Source: Planctomycetaceae bacterium | GTDB lineage: Bacteria; Planctomycetota; Planctomycetia; Planctomycetales; Planctomycetaceae | Assembly: GCA_947476295.1 (NCBI GenBank) | Contig: CANJQC010000046.1 | Location: 1-37,399 of the forward strand | Length of the DNA: 37,399 nt | Direction of reading: 5' to 3' | Shown: positions 26,571 to 34,280 of the stretch, piece after piece | Numbering within the stretch: position 1 is the stretch's first letter | How the letters are laid out: every line of letters starts with the position of its first letter | The notes under the pieces: model-generated | Seen by the model: the letters and a program-made list of their open reading frames with translations, nothing else | Database searches by the model: none | What the model was told of the DNA's origin: nothing | Translations under genes and position numbers: made by a program

Positions 26571-28130
26571 ATGAGATCATTGTTGTGCGTTACGATGGGA
26601 CTCGGACTCAGCCTGGGACTAATGACGCCGCAGGCAACGCACGCCTTTGACGAGAAAGCTCAGAAGTCTTCAGGTCCCGCTACACCGCTCCTCGCGGGGG
26701 TCGCGCGGGTCGAAATCACGGATCACGCTGCGGGGCCGGTGAATGATCCGTCGTATGTCAAAGCTCTGGCGATTTCCAATGGCGACACGACTGCCGTCAT
26801 CGTCACGGTCGATGCGGTTGCGATTGGTGAAATTGGGAGAATCGGGAACACGTATCTGCCCAACGTGCGAGCTCAACTACAAAAGCAGGGCCTTGCCCCC
26901 GAGAACATCCTGATCAACGCCAGCCATTGTCATAGTGTGATTCGAGGTGACACTGATCAATTGACTGTTCAGGCCGTCAAAGAAGCCGTGGCAGTAATGG
27001 TTCCGGTGCGAGTCGGGACTGGACGCGGTCACGAAGACCGAATCATGGAAAATCGACGGCTGAAGATGAAGGACGGTAGCGAAGTCGATATGCGTCGAGC
27101 GTACTCGATGCCAAAAGACGAAGACGTTGCAGCGGTCGGACCAGTTGATCCGGAAATAGGCCTGATGCGACTCGATCGCACTGACGGCACGACACTGGCC
27201 CTGCTCTACAATTTTGCCTGCCATCCGATTCAGGGAGTCCCCGGAGGCGGCAACACCGCCGACTTCCCCGGCTTCGCGTCGAAGGCGATCGAACAGAATC
27301 TGGGCGAAAACGTGATGGCCTTCTTTGTTCAGGGCTGTGCAGGAGACATAAACCCGGCGATGTACAAAATCATCCATCAGGTACATGATGCCGAACACTA
27401 CGGCAACCAGCTCGGCTTGAGCACTCTGCAGGCCGCTCGCGGGATTCAGCCCCGTGAATCATCCACATTGAAAGTGATCAATGAGATCGTCGCCCTGCCA
27501 CGTGGAGCCGACCTGGAATGCCGCATGGAATCGATTCAGATGGAACAGGCGAAGATTGTACAGTCACTCAACGGCACGAATATCAACCTGAAGACCTTTC
27601 TTCCGCTTTACGTTCAGCACAAAGTGTCTGAAGACTTTCCGGCCTACTACAGCCAGCGTTATTTGCACGACAAGATGCGGGGCCACGAAGGCCTGAGCAG
27701 GCTGGATGCAGAAAACCGCGCCGGTCTGGAAGCCTATATCCAGAACATTCATGCGATGGAGCAGTTGACTCGACTGCAGACCAACCTGAATCTGCTTCGG
27801 ATGCACTTGAAGCAGAACGAGGCAGCCGCGATGCCGACGGTCAACGTCGAAGTCTGTGGCATTCGCGTCGGCGACTTCGTGATGGTCACATTCGGCGGCG
27901 AGCTGACTGTCGAGATTGGTCTCGCCATCAAAAAGCGATCGCCCGCCCTCAATACGTTCGTCGCCGGCTATACGAACGGCTACATCTATTACCTGCCGAC
28001 CGCACAGCAACGCAACAACTCCGGCTACGCACAGGAAGACTGTGACTGCATCGTCGCCCCGGAATGGCAAAGACTGTTCGATGAGCGAATCGACAGCGTC
28101 CTGAAGAGACTCGCGGCAGCGAATGAATAG
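26571..28130 (+). CDS. Secreted neutral/alkaline ceramidase-like hydrolase
   Basis: 519 aa from ATG 26571, which has GGAAG upstream and starts a clean signal peptide (LLCVTMGLGLSLGLMTPQATHA). ATG 26526 is the alternative, adding 15 basic residues. The core matches the N-terminal domain of neutral ceramidase: GVARVEITDHAAGPVND, ILINASHCHSVIRGD with the zinc-binding HCH, NFACHPIQG, TADFPGFASKAIEQNLG, and FVQGCAGDINPAMY. GGELTVEIGLAIK and VAGYTNGYIYYLPT follow. Many planctomycete proteins of this group act on unknown substrates; true ceramidase activity is not shown by the sequence. The typical C-terminal domain of ceramidases is absent. The product is exported, and the gene is divergent from the CehA/McbA gene. 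Confidence 0.85.
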   Translation: MRSLLCVTMGLGLSLGLMTPQATHAFDEKAQKSSGPATPLLAGVARVEITDHAAGPVNDPSYVKALAISNGDTTAVIVTVDAVAIGEIGRIGNTYLPNVRAQLQKQGLAPENILINASHCHSVIRGDTDQLTVQAVKEAVAVMVPVRVGTGRGHEDRIMENRRLKMKDGSEVDMRRAYSMPKDEDVAAVGPVDPEIGLMRLDRTDGTTLALLYNFACHPIQGVPGGGNTADFPGFASKAIEQNLGENVMAFFVQGCAGDINPAMYKIIHQVHDAEHYGNQLGLSTLQAARGIQPRESSTLKVINEIVALPRGADLECRMESIQMEQAKIVQSLNGTNINLKTFLPLYVQHKVSEDFPAYYSQRYLHDKMRGHEGLSRLDAENRAGLEAYIQNIHAMEQLTRLQTNLNLLRMHLKQNEAAAMPTVNVEVCGIRVGDFVMVTFGGELTVEIGLAIKKRSPALNTFVAGYTNGYIYYLPTAQQRNNSGYAQEDCDCIVAPEWQRLFDERIDSVLKRLAAANE

Positions 28131-28145
28131 AACTTCGCCCCTGCC

Positions 28146-28816
28146 TTAGTCTACTACAGCCTTGTTCACGAGCTGCAAATAAAGCATCTCCATCGCCTGC
28201 ACCATATTACTTGTCTGACAGACGGAGGAATTCAACAGAGATGTTCGCATCTCGGTTCTCAGTCTGCTGAGTCGCTGAGGTGAGTTCGGATCAGTTGCCC
28301 AATGGACAGCGCTGTCGATGTAATCCTGCACTCCGGTTGCCACAAATTCACTGAGATGACAGTTCATCAACAGTGTTCTGCTGATACGCGAGGCCCAGCG
28401 GTCGCCATCGAACGTCAGTACTGGGACGCCCTGCCAGATAGCCTCAGTTGTTGTTGTTCCTCCGTTGTACGGAAACGAATCCAGCGCGATGTCGATTTGA
28501 TCGTAGTACTTCAGAAAGTCGAAATGTTCTGCCGGCGGCAGTAACTTTATCCGTTCGCTGGTGACACCACGCTGAAAAATTGGCGTATGAGATAGTCTCG
28601 GTTGGCGGTTTTCTCAATCGCTCGATTCGCCAGCACCAGCTGAGAGCCAGGGCTCCGTTTCAGGATTTCACTCCATGCGTCCAACACTGCGGGTGTGATC
28701 TTGTACTGACTCACTAGGCTGCCAAACGTGAGCCGCTGACTGGTGAGACAGGGGGGCGGCAATACATCTGGCGATTGGTGCCCTACGACCATACCGGCTT
28801 CATATAGTTCGAACAA
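28146..28816 (-). pseudogene. SPINDLY/OGT-like glycosyltransferase C-terminal fragment with a frameshift
   Basis: Two adjacent minus-strand frames join into the second half of an O-GlcNAc-transferase-like GT41 domain. The first frame reads RLTFGSLVSQYKITPAVLDAW, W-EILKRSPGSQLVLAN and then DYLIRQFF. The second frame, starting at about 28577, reads QRGVTSERIKLLPPAEHFDFL, YDQIDIALDSFPYNGGTTTTE and AIWQGVPVLTFDG, with the UDP-binding DIALDxFPYNGxTTTxEAxWxGVPV motif intact. The gene then runs to its stop at 28146. Restoring one T in the T5 run near 28580 would fuse the frames. The TPR region and the first catalytic half are absent upstream of 28816, so the gene is truncated as well as frameshifted. 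Confidence 0.78.
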
Positions 28817-28986
28817 TGAAAGAATTCGTGGTTACTGATCTGAAAACCGGGATTCAAATGGCAGTCAAAGTGAAAACGTTAGAGTCAGAAAATGAGTACG
28901 GCATGGTAGTCGCCAACCCGGTCCTGGCGGACGGCTTCCGTGATCGTGCTATTCACCGCGAACGGCAAGGATCGAAACGAAATTGA
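28816..28986 (+). CDS. Small open frame of 56 aa, doubtful
   Basis: ATG 28816 opens a frame reading MKEFVVTDLKTGIQMAVKVK and TLESENEYGMVVANPVLADG that ends at 28986 inside the 3' end of cmoA on the other strand. The first 40 residues have natural amino-acid composition, but there is no ribosome-binding site and no recognised family. It may be a leftover start of a lost gene next to the broken glycosyltransferase. Confidence 0.2.
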   Translation: MKEFVVTDLKTGIQMAVKVKTLESENEYGMVVANPVLADGFRDRAIHRERQGSKRN

Positions 28987-29698
28987 AGCACTGGAACCAC
29001 GGGGCGATCGTGGTGAAGCCAGCGTGTTTAAGGCGTTTAAGATGTGTGTCAAGGGATTCCGGGATCAGGCGATTTTCAATGGCCGTGCGTTTCTGAGCGA
29101 CCTCAAGATCACTATAACCGTGAGCGCGTTTGAAATCGTGATGCAGATCGGTCATCAATTGCTGTTGCGTCGGCTGATCGAAACAGATTTTCTCCGACAG
29201 CAATAATGCCCCGCCGGGCAGTAGCCCCTGCCAGACGTTTTCAATCACTCGCGTGCGTTCTGCAGGCGGTAAAAACTGGAGTGTCAAATTCAGAACCACA
29301 AACGTGGCGTTGTGAATCTCCACGTTACGCAAATCTTTTTCGTGCAGCATTACGATGCAGCCGCTGTCATTACCCTCCGCCAGAATCGTCCGCAGACGTT
29401 CAATCATCGCTGTCGAACTATCGACAGCGTGAATCGTGCAATCCAACGGTGCCTGCCGTCGGATCAGCTGCGTTGCGGCACCCAGCGAACATCCCAGATC
29501 CCAGACTGCGGTTCCTGGTCGTACAAACCGTGTTGCCAGTTGCTCGATCATGGACAGGATCGAAGCATATCCCGGCACCGATCGACTGATCATGTCCGGA
29601 AAGACTTTGACGACCTGTTCGTCAAAGTCAAAACTACCGATCTGATTCAGCGGCAGAGAATAAATGTTATCACGCATCACGGTTCGATCGCTCGTCAT
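28949..29698 (-). CDS. cmoA: CmoA, carboxy-S-adenosyl-L-methionine synthase
   Basis: Converts S-adenosylmethionine and prephenate to carboxy-SAM, used to make the wobble base cmo5U34 in tRNA. The 249-aa sequence follows the family closely: FDEQVVKVFPDMISRSVPGYASI, VWDLGCSLGAATQL (SAM-binding glycine motif), AVDSSTAMIERLR, FVVLNLTLQFLPPAERTRVI, GALLLSEKICFD, HHDFKRAHGYSDLEVAQKR and PWFQCFNFVSILA. The ATG overlaps the stop of the upstream BatA-like gene (ATGA), so it is translationally coupled to it. The partner cmoB, often adjacent, is not in this window. Identity is confident. Confidence 0.92.
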   Translation of the reverse strand: MTSDRTVMRDNIYSLPLNQIGSFDFDEQVVKVFPDMISRSVPGYASILSMIEQLATRFVRPGTAVWDLGCSLGAATQLIRRQAPLDCTIHAVDSSTAMIERLRTILAEGNDSGCIVMLHEKDLRNVEIHNATFVVLNLTLQFLPPAERTRVIENVWQGLLPGGALLLSEKICFDQPTQQQLMTDLHHDFKRAHGYSDLEVAQKRTAIENRLIPESLDTHLKRLKHAGFTTIAPWFQCFNFVSILAVRGE

Positions 29699-31863
29699 GC
29701 CAGTTCCGGTTGCTGACGTTTTTCAAGGGTGTATGCAACGATACTTTCCAGAATGAGACAGCAAAGTCCTGCCAGCAGTAGCCATCGCCAGAATTTCTGA
29801 CGGGATTCCAGCTCGGTTGCGTCCAGTTGTGCTGCGATGGCCGGATCTGCTGAAGACTGCGAAGTATCGTGGACGATCGCAATGTCCGGCGACATTCCCA
29901 ACGCCTGCAACTGACCTGGTGGCAATGGCTCTGTTCGACTTTCGGACGCAGCGACTGTCACCAGGAGACTGACGGAATGCGTGCCACCATCGTTTTCGCT
30001 GGTAAGTGTCCAGCGGCCGGGTTCATCAAGAACCACAGATTTTAAGGCGACTGTCGCTTCTGCTTTTGTCTTTGTCGCACCTGAATCCTGAACGACAGTG
30101 ACTGGATCAGGTACGTAGGGCGTGCCTTCGGGCCGCTTCAACGTCCACGATTCATTGTCAGTCAGTTCTGCGGGAGTGATTCGATGACCAACTTCAAGCA
30201 ACTGATGTCCTCTGCGACGCGGGTTGGCCATTTGAATGAGCCGCTGAATCATTGGCGGAAACCGTGTGGACAACGCCCACTGGCTGTCGTCCGGATGCCA
30301 TCCGCTGGCCAGCACGATGATGCGTCCGCCCGACGGATGCGTGTACTCCAGCACCGCCGGACTCCCGGAATCGAATCTCGCAAGAACGCGTACTGCATCG
30401 GATCGGTTCTCATCTAATGTCAACTGGCGATAATGGTTGAAGCGGATTGATGAGAAGTCAGAGAATTTTGCGTCCGCGAACGTGGAAAAGAGCGGTGACG
30501 CGAAATCGATCTGTCCGAGCATCGCGTAATCTTCCACGTCGGCCTCGCTGATCGACAACTCAGGCGGCAACAGGCTCTTCACGGAATCGGCCATCGCAAC
30601 CGACTTCAGCGGCAGCACGACAACGCCGTCGTGCTTCAATACGTTTTTCATTGACGTCGCCAGACTTTCGGGAATTAGCTCCGTCACGAAGACCAGTCGC
30701 ACATCTGCATCAGCCGGCACCGCACCTCCGTCTGCACCCAGCAGGTCCTTCACTTCGATCGGATCCGTTTCATTGCCATCCAGCGCACGTTGCAAATAGT
30801 ATCGCATGGCTTCGGTGTTGTTGGCGTCGGTGTTACCTGCGTGAGCGACGTGGATCACTCCGCGCTCATCTATTGGCAAATCAACGATGTTGTCAAAACT
30901 ATGCGGGTCGCCGAGCAATTCTACGCCGATAATCTGTGGCTGTCCTTGAACAGCGTCGGGCATCGAGAACGTCCGTCTCTGTCCGCCACCGACTTCCGCC
31001 GTAATCGGAGTTCCGACCGGCAGGCCTTTCGCATCAAAGGGCTGCAGGATGTATTTGGTCTCCGTAGCATCGCCGGAGTTGGTGACACGCACGCGAATTC
31101 TTCCTGTGCGGCTGTCTTCAATGAGACTTAAACCGGCATTGCCAGGCTGTTGCGGCTGGACGATGCGAAGTTCGAGCTTGACGGATTCCGGCCATTTTTC
31201 GGAACGCAGTTCACTGAGCGAACTTCCCTGCTGAAAATCGGTGATCAGGATGACTCGGCGGTCGTTGATTGAATCTGACACCGTAGTTTCACGAGAAACT
31301 TCTTCCGCAGTTTGCAGCAAAGCGCTGGCCGTTTGTGTCGCCATCCAATCTGGTTCCCAGGACTCAATCGCTCGTCCGATCAATGCCAAACGACTGTCGG
31401 GATCGGCCGTCTTCCATTCTTCGGCCGTAATCAGCCTACGCATTGATTCGGAGTAAATGGAGACACTCAGCGTGTCATCTGCATTCAACGTATCGGCAAC
31501 TTTTTGGAGTTCCGCAGCGACAGCTTCGCGCAGTCCATCACGCCGCATACTGGCACTGGCATCAACAAGAATGGCGATGCGATCTGCGCGACCTGCTGCC
31601 GCTGCTTTGTCTATTGCCAATCGCTGAAACGGGCGAGCAAATGCCAGAGTGATCAAAGCAACCGCCAATATGCGCAGCAGCATTAGGGGCCAGTGCTCGA
31701 TCGTGGAACGTTTCGTCGTCTTTGGCTGAGTAGGTGACAAGAACTGCACGACGCTGAACGGCACTCGCACGGCCGGCGTTCGACGGAGCATGTGCAGCAC
31801 GATCGGCACGCCCGCGAGCAAACCGCCTGCGGCAGCAAAAACAGGAGCAAGAAGTTCAAACAT
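29695..31863 (-). CDS. BatA-like membrane protein with von Willebrand A domain
   Basis: 722 aa. The N-terminal BatA module holds two helices (APVFAAAGGLLAGVPIVLHML and the segment around MLLRILAVALITLAFARPFQ). A von Willebrand A domain follows with an intact metal-ion-dependent adhesion site, IAILVDASASMRRDG, then RVILITDFQQGSS. The periplasm-facing middle is beta-rich, and a third helix near residues 690-710 is followed by a basic tail. Proteins like this usually belong to aerotolerance-type clusters with MoxR and DUF58 genes; neither is present here. The stop overlaps the cmoA start. ATG 31861-31863 starts directly at the membrane module. The role is likely in envelope assembly or stress, by inference from the family. 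Confidence 0.87.
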   Translation of the reverse strand: MFELLAPVFAAAGGLLAGVPIVLHMLRRTPAVRVPFSVVQFLSPTQPKTTKRSTIEHWPLMLLRILAVALITLAFARPFQRLAIDKAAAAGRADRIAILVDASASMRRDGLREAVAAELQKVADTLNADDTLSVSIYSESMRRLITAEEWKTADPDSRLALIGRAIESWEPDWMATQTASALLQTAEEVSRETTVSDSINDRRVILITDFQQGSSLSELRSEKWPESVKLELRIVQPQQPGNAGLSLIEDSRTGRIRVRVTNSGDATETKYILQPFDAKGLPVGTPITAEVGGGQRRTFSMPDAVQGQPQIIGVELLGDPHSFDNIVDLPIDERGVIHVAHAGNTDANNTEAMRYYLQRALDGNETDPIEVKDLLGADGGAVPADADVRLVFVTELIPESLATSMKNVLKHDGVVVLPLKSVAMADSVKSLLPPELSISEADVEDYAMLGQIDFASPLFSTFADAKFSDFSSIRFNHYRQLTLDENRSDAVRVLARFDSGSPAVLEYTHPSGGRIIVLASGWHPDDSQWALSTRFPPMIQRLIQMANPRRRGHQLLEVGHRITPAELTDNESWTLKRPEGTPYVPDPVTVVQDSGATKTKAEATVALKSVVLDEPGRWTLTSENDGGTHSVSLLVTVAASESRTEPLPPGQLQALGMSPDIAIVHDTSQSSADPAIAAQLDATELESRQKFWRWLLLAGLCCLILESIVAYTLEKRQQPELA

Positions 31864-31902
31864 GCCAATGTGATCCCAACGTTTTTGTAGGCTTAGTTAT
31901 AC

Positions 31903-32030
31903 GTAGGATGGACATTCATGTCCGTCGCAAGGCCAGTAAAGGCAGTTGAAGCGAAGTTTACCATATCATCAGAATGCATCGCATGTGGAGCGCCTTACGG
32001 CCAGCACTCGGACATGAATGTCCAAGCTAC
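31903..32030. repeat. 128-bp inverted-repeat element, MITE-like
   Basis: A 22-base arm at 31903-31924 (core GGACATTCATGTCC) is repeated in inverse orientation at 32009-32030 with two mismatches. Each arm is itself a palindrome. The inner flanks are partly complementary (GGCCAGTAAAGG against CCTTACGGCC), giving a long imperfect hairpin. The element nearly fills the 184-base gap between two minus-strand genes and has no protein-coding sign of its own. A related arm lies at 18630-18651. The form suggests a small non-autonomous mobile element or an mRNA-processing hairpin. Confidence 0.65.
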
Positions 32031-32047
32031 AGGAATCGCAAGGCAAT

Positions 32048-33166
32048 TCAGGAATGCAGCATTCGCAGGAATTGCAGTGTTCGTTGAAAATCCTCAGGAA
32101 ATGGTGCTTCAAACTGGATGTCTTTTCCACTCACTGGATGCCGAATTGTCAGACGAAACGCATGAAGCGCCTGGCGGGCGATCAGCACGTCGCCAGTGGA
32201 ATTCGCAGGGTCAGCAGTGGAATTGGGGGAGTTTTTCACCTCACGCGAGGTTGATCGGCGATTTGCTCCCGCGGCTGATTTCATGACTTCCGACTTTGTC
32301 AACGTGGGCTGACCGATGTACATACGGTCGGCCACGATCGGCGTCAAGATGTGCTGCATATGAATTCGCAGTTGGTGCGTGCGTCCGGTTTGCGGATGCA
32401 GTTCCATCAAGGCATAGCCGCCGAAGTCCTCGCCCGTGCTATAAAACGTCACGGCTTCTCGTGCGTTGCCGCCTTCCGGACAGACCATCATCTTTTCCCG
32501 GACGCGCTGATGCGGACAGACAAATGTCCGGATATAATCGGATGCCAGTTCCGGGACTCCACGCACGATCGCGCGGTATTCTTTTTTTACTTCGCGCCGC
32601 TCAAACTGGCTGCTGATTTTCTGGTGAACCTGATTATCTTTGGCGATCAGAATCACACCGGTCGTATCGCGATCCAGACGATGCACGATGCCGGGCCGAT
32701 GACGACCTGCAACATCGCTGAGCGTATCGAAGTGAAACTGCAGCGCACTCGCCAGCGTGCCCTGGGAGTTGCCTCGCCCCGGATGCACGACCATGTTCGC
32801 CTGCTTGTTGACGACGATGATCGCGTCATCTTCGTACAAGACATCCAGCGGCAGATTCTCCGCAACGGTATGCGATTCCTCAGCATCGGGCAACTGAATC
32901 CAGACTCGATCATTCACCCGCAGACGCCGCGATGACTTGGGCGTAAGTCCATTTAACTGCACGCCGCCCGCTTCGATCGCACGCTGCAACTGCGATCGGC
33001 TGTGATTGGGGAACAGGCGGCTGAGATAATGATCCAGCCGCCAGCCATGTGCGCGAGCTTCGACTGTGATATCAACTGGTTCATCTGAATCCGCAAGATC
33101 GTCAGCCGACAGCGGCGAAATTTCGCCACTGTCGTGTATCTTCGGATTTTCATCGGCCGATGTCAT
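32048..33166 (-). CDS. RluA-family pseudouridine synthase (RluD-like)
   Basis: 372 aa. An N-terminal S4 RNA-binding domain (WRLDHYLSRLFPNHSRSQLQ and GVQLNG) precedes the synthase domain with HRLDRDTTGVILIAK, whose Asp is the catalytic residue, then KKEYRAIV, HPQTGRTHQLRIHM and RQALHAFRL. It converts uridine to pseudouridine in rRNA or tRNA, with 23S rRNA the likely target if RluD-like. Between the IGQP strand and RQALHA lies an insertion of about 35 polar residues (SAAGANRRSTSREVKNSPNS...), not typical of E. coli RluD. The ATG overlaps the stop of the upstream TPR-like gene as ATGA, so the two are coupled. Confidence 0.92.
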   Translation of the reverse strand: MTSADENPKIHDSGEISPLSADDLADSDEPVDITVEARAHGWRLDHYLSRLFPNHSRSQLQRAIEAGGVQLNGLTPKSSRRLRVNDRVWIQLPDAEESHTVAENLPLDVLYEDDAIIVVNKQANMVVHPGRGNSQGTLASALQFHFDTLSDVAGRHRPGIVHRLDRDTTGVILIAKDNQVHQKISSQFERREVKKEYRAIVRGVPELASDYIRTFVCPHQRVREKMMVCPEGGNAREAVTFYSTGEDFGGYALMELHPQTGRTHQLRIHMQHILTPIVADRMYIGQPTLTKSEVMKSAAGANRRSTSREVKNSPNSTADPANSTGDVLIARQALHAFRLTIRHPVSGKDIQFEAPFPEDFQRTLQFLRMLHS

Positions 33167-34110
33167 TCGCCGGATTTTTCGGGAACTGGCGTGGTACCGA
33201 CAGGTGCTTCTGTTGCCGGTACATCTGCTGCGGGTGCATCGGCAGGAGTCGTTGCACCGAGAGGAGCATCCCCTGCCGGCGTTTCACTCGCTGGTGCATC
33301 TGTCGCCGGGGCTTCGGCTGCGGGATCAGAAATTACGGGCTGATTCTCGGCGGGCTTCTCGCCCTTGCCTGCAGGTGCCGCTGCGTCCAGTGCTGGCAGT
33401 CCTAGGTTTTGCAGGGAAGGGAACATTGGCATCGACGGGACCTGTCCCGGTCCGCCGTCCTGAGGCAACAATAGGTCGTCTCCGGGCTTTGGATTCTGTG
33501 TACTGAACCATGCGTAGAATTCACGGCTATCCTCTGAGGCCAGTCGCGTAATGCGCGACTTCGCGATACTCTTGAATGTCTTGGAGTCCGGAAACTCCTT
33601 GAGGACTCGTTCCCATGCTGCTACTGCCGCTTTCATCGTTTCGTCAGTCCCGTTGCAGCGACATTCGGCGGCGCGCGCCAGACCAACGAGAACACGTTCG
33701 CGGACTGAATCGATGATGTCCTTTCGAACTTCAAGCTGTTCGTATGCGTTCTGCGCGGATTTCAGATTATCCACTGCGGCTTCGCGATTAGTGAACATGT
33801 TGGAAACGGCGTCTTCCAGTTCACGATCCGCCTGACGCAAACGCGCCAGAATCCCGATCGGTGAATCTGGGGATTCATCAGCTACCGCCTGGTAGTCTTC
33901 GGCTGTCGTCGCAAGCAGCAGGTCCCGGGACGCTGCTGCCGTCGGAGCGGGTCGCCGCTGAACGTAGACGACCACCGCCGCGATCGCCATGAGCGCTGCC
34001 ACCCCGTAGATCAACGTCGTGCCGTACTTTTCAAGGAACGGCTTGGATTCTTTCAGGAGTTTGGCCAGCTGAACTTCATTTTCGTGATGGACATAATGAC
34101 GATCCGACAT
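33163..34110 (-). CDS. Membrane-anchored TPR-like (YfgM-type) protein with Ala/Pro tail
   Basis: 315 aa from ATG 34108-34110, selected because MSDRHYVHHENEVQLAKLL is the natural start; an in-frame ATG at 34188 would add 26 residues. A single transmembrane helix (TLIYGVAALMAIAAVVVYV) follows a short cytoplasmic part. The next 160 residues are helical, of tetratricopeptide/YfgM type (DNLKSAQNAYEQLEVRKDI and AAVAAWERVLKEFPDSKTF), a fold used in envelope chaperone complexes. The last 70 residues are an Ala/Pro/Thr/Asp-rich repeat (PATDAPASETPAGDAP...), likely a flexible linker. Exact function is unknown; the gene is coupled to the pseudouridine synthase by ATGA. Confidence 0.75.
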   Translation of the reverse strand: MSDRHYVHHENEVQLAKLLKESKPFLEKYGTTLIYGVAALMAIAAVVVYVQRRPAPTAAASRDLLLATTAEDYQAVADESPDSPIGILARLRQADRELEDAVSNMFTNREAAVDNLKSAQNAYEQLEVRKDIIDSVRERVLVGLARAAECRCNGTDETMKAAVAAWERVLKEFPDSKTFKSIAKSRITRLASEDSREFYAWFSTQNPKPGDDLLLPQDGGPGQVPSMPMFPSLQNLGLPALDAAAPAGKGEKPAENQPVISDPAAEAPATDAPASETPAGDAPLGATTPADAPAADVPATEAPVGTTPVPEKSGE

Positions 34111-34280
34111 TGTCGGTGAGCTTTCATCCAGAGACGCGCACCCCGTCAACTTTGGGGCAGCATCATGGTCAGTTTGGTTGAGTTTCAAACAGCACAGTAT
34201 ATTGGTCTGGGCAAAATCAGGTCAAGCTGGCCGTTTTTTCGTACTAACCCTGACAATTCCGGCAATATCTGTTGGTAATG

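Noticed and set aside
32514-32536. GGACAGACAAATGTCCGG looked like another GGACAT...TGTCC repeat arm
   Set aside because: It lies inside the conserved coding region of the pseudouridine synthase and does not share the flanking bases of the family.
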